The position numbers were made by a program, and so were the translations under genes. From Dyadobacter sp. CECT 9275 (GTDB lineage: Bacteria > Bacteroidota > Bacteroidia > Cytophagales > Spirosomataceae), in NCBI RefSeq assembly GCF_907164905.1, contig NZ_CAJRAF010000004.1, forward strand, positions 62,001-126,000: a stretch of DNA of 64,000 nucleotides, read 5' to 3'. This document shows, one piece after another, positions 62,682-64,000 of this stretch. Position 1 is the stretch's first letter, and each line of letters opens with the position of its first letter. Under the pieces are notes generated by a model. The model did no database searches and was not told where the DNA came from. It saw only the letters and a list, made by a program, of their open reading frames with translations.

Positions 62682-63674
62682 TTATAGGGTGAACCTGATT
62701 CCTGTCATTTCCTCTGTAAGGTCCCACAGCCTTTTTGCGCTGGCTTCATCCAGCGAATAAGGGTTTACGCCGTGGGGATTGGAAAGATCGGCAGATAATG
62801 GAGCGATGTCCGCATCCTCACAATACACACCGCCGATGTTGTTTAATAAGGGCGAAGTGGCGCACCACACTGTTGTGGCAGCACCTTGCGGCACCGTTTT
62901 CAATGCAGCGGCCACTTCGGGCAGCATGTTGCCATCTGCATCCAGAAAACCCATTTTCTGAAACAGTTCGAGTGGCGCCTCCCGGCCCAGTTCCGTTCCA
63001 CCGATGGAACCCGGATGCACGGAATAGGCTCTTACGTTACTCCTGCGGGCGCGGTTGTCCAGTTCCATTGAAAAAAGGTTGACGGCTGTTTTGGACTGGC
63101 CGTAGCCCAGTAGTGTTTCATATTCCCTATGCAGGAAATTGGGGTCGTCGAAGTCAAACGGGGCAAAATGATGCCCGTGAGAAGACACATTGATCACCCT
63201 GGCACCGTTGGCGTTTTTGAGCGCAGGCCACAACCTTGCCGTAAGCTGGAACTGCGCCAGGTAATTGGTCGCCAGCTGCGACTCGATGCCGCGCTCGTCG
63301 CGGCGGAGCGGCACCCACATAATCCCGGCGTTGTTGATGAGGAAATGCAGCGGTCTGCCAGATGCCAGAAAACGGTCGGCACATGCATCGATGGAAGCAG
63401 GATTCATGAGATCCATCGGCATAATTTCTACATGCGGGATACCTTGCAGATTTTTGGTGGCCTTTTCCATATCCCTGGCCGGCACGATCACCGTGGCACC
63501 TGCCGCGGCAAGTGTCTTGGTTGTTTCCAGGCCGATGCCCGTATTGCCGCCGGTCACCATGGCGATCTTTCCTGACAGGTCGATACCCTTGATGACATCG
63601 CTGGTCGTTGATTTTGCGTGGAAGCCGGAGCCTGCTGGTTGTTGCAAAGCACCCTGATCATTGTTCTGTTCCAT
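62682..63674 (-). CDS. SDR oxidoreductase, retinol-dehydrogenase/WWOX-like type
   Basis: The 330-residue enzyme has T-G-G-N-T-G-I-G-L-E (about 41-50), N-N-A-G-I-M (about 113-118), S in V-S-S-H-G-H and Y-x-Q-S-K in L-G-Y-G-Q-S-K (about 190-196). The N-N-A-G-I-M and length are typical of the retinol dehydrogenase/light-dependent protochlorophyllide-like subgroup. It is the first gene of a three-gene operon with another SDR and an AraC regulator. The substrate is unknown. Confidence 0.92.
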   Translation of the reverse strand: MEQNNDQGALQQPAGSGFHAKSTTSDVIKGIDLSGKIAMVTGGNTGIGLETTKTLAAAGATVIVPARDMEKATKNLQGIPHVEIMPMDLMNPASIDACADRFLASGRPLHFLINNAGIMWVPLRRDERGIESQLATNYLAQFQLTARLWPALKNANGARVINVSSHGHHFAPFDFDDPNFLHREYETLLGYGQSKTAVNLFSMELDNRARRSNVRAYSVHPGSIGGTELGREAPLELFQKMGFLDADGNMLPEVAAALKTVPQGAATTVWCATSPLLNNIGGVYCEDADIAPLSADLSNPHGVNPYSLDEASAKRLWDLTEEMTGIRFTL

Positions 63675-63696
63675 TTTTTAAGTTGTTTTGTTGGAA

Positions 63697-63704
63697 CAAA
63701 GGTA
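63697..63704 (-). promoter_or_regulatory. -7 box TACCTTTG of the SDR operon
   Basis: On the minus strand TACCTTTG matches TAnnTTTG and lies 23 nt before the ATG at 63674, giving a short leader. No ideal -33 box was found. Confidence 0.5.
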
Positions 63705-64000
63705 GGGTAGCTCAACACGGGCGACTTTGTTCAAAAGTCCTAAGTTGGTTTGTTTAAAAGGCCGGCTCTTTGGATAATCTTCGATCAAGGCCGCTGATCG
63801 TGGAAGGCTGATTGCGGACCGAAGGAGAAGTGATAGGACTACTGGCCATAGCGTAATTTGCAGTGGTTCAATTGGTACGAAAAATTGGAGACGTCACACG
63901 AGTTGAATAGTCGAGAATGCATCACCCTGAGTTTATCGAAAAAATGGACCCGTGTGCCAAGGCAAGACATTATCCAAACGGTGCAATTGGGAGCATTCTT
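63705..64000. other. Intergenic end of window
   Basis: No gene or strong structure is seen upstream of the SDR operon promoter. Confidence 0.4.

Overview
The window reads as chromosomal DNA of a Bacteroidota bacterium, most likely of the order Cytophagales and close to Dyadobacter or Spirosoma. The evidence is a type IX secretion sorting domain (38326-39987), Y_Y_Y/propeller sensor kinases, a FecI-like ECF sigma factor, TAnnTTTG promoter boxes and many AraC regulators. No rRNA or tRNA gene was recognised. No CRISPR array is present.

Positions 1 to about 16.85 kb are the right part of an integrative element whose left end lies outside the window. This part is visibly richer in A/T than the rest. 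It ends in a CTnDOT-type tyrosine integrase (15359-16609). Its backbone is one long minus-strand run: ssb, a DUF932 protein, an Api92-like protein, two small unknowns and a PRTRC cassette (E, C, an F-position protein, B, ThiF). ThiF is E1-like, protein B carries an E2-like active-site motif, and protein C is a small protein ending in Gly. Cargo lies at 1-8.15 kb: a HEPN (TIGR02391) protein, a translationally coupled pair of an unknown protein and a two-HKD phospholipase-D-fold protein, two small HTH proteins, a receiver-like protein behind a long RNA-like hairpin, an unknown 329-residue protein and a DUF1905 protein.

From 16.87 to 34 kb the chromosome carries an orphan ECF sigma factor, then reductase-plus-regulator modules (an extended SDR with AraC, a classical SDR with AraC, an SDR with a Crp/Fnr protein), a methyltransferase and a secreted protein that seems to have lost its C-terminal sorting domain. 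A NarL-type two-component pair follows; its propeller kinase is interrupted by one in-frame TAG. A decayed IS200 copy and an AraC/MFS pair complete this part.

From 34 to 49 kb come a 1340-residue hybrid one-protein two-component system, a type IX-sorted beta-repeat protein, and a six-gene export operon: TolC, HlyD-like adaptor, PagL-like lipid A deacylase, FtsX-type permease, ABC ATPase and a DUF6268 barrel. Next is a cluster of three secreted proteins that share an undescribed domain. One of them ends in 26 hexapeptide repeats with a His at every sixth residue, 13 of them also with Cys in C-x-H form. This is the most unusual protein in the window.

From 49.5 to 64 kb lie a two-FAS1 lipoprotein, a LytS/LytTR pair with an outer-membrane-type protein, a P-type ATPase, six copies of a 20-bp palindrome, a secreted esterase, a complete IS1182-type element, a second decayed IS200 copy, a broken HxlR regulator, and an operon of two SDRs and an AraC regulator. 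Mobile-element remnants and broken genes concentrate at 26.6-31.3 kb and 58.2-61 kb.
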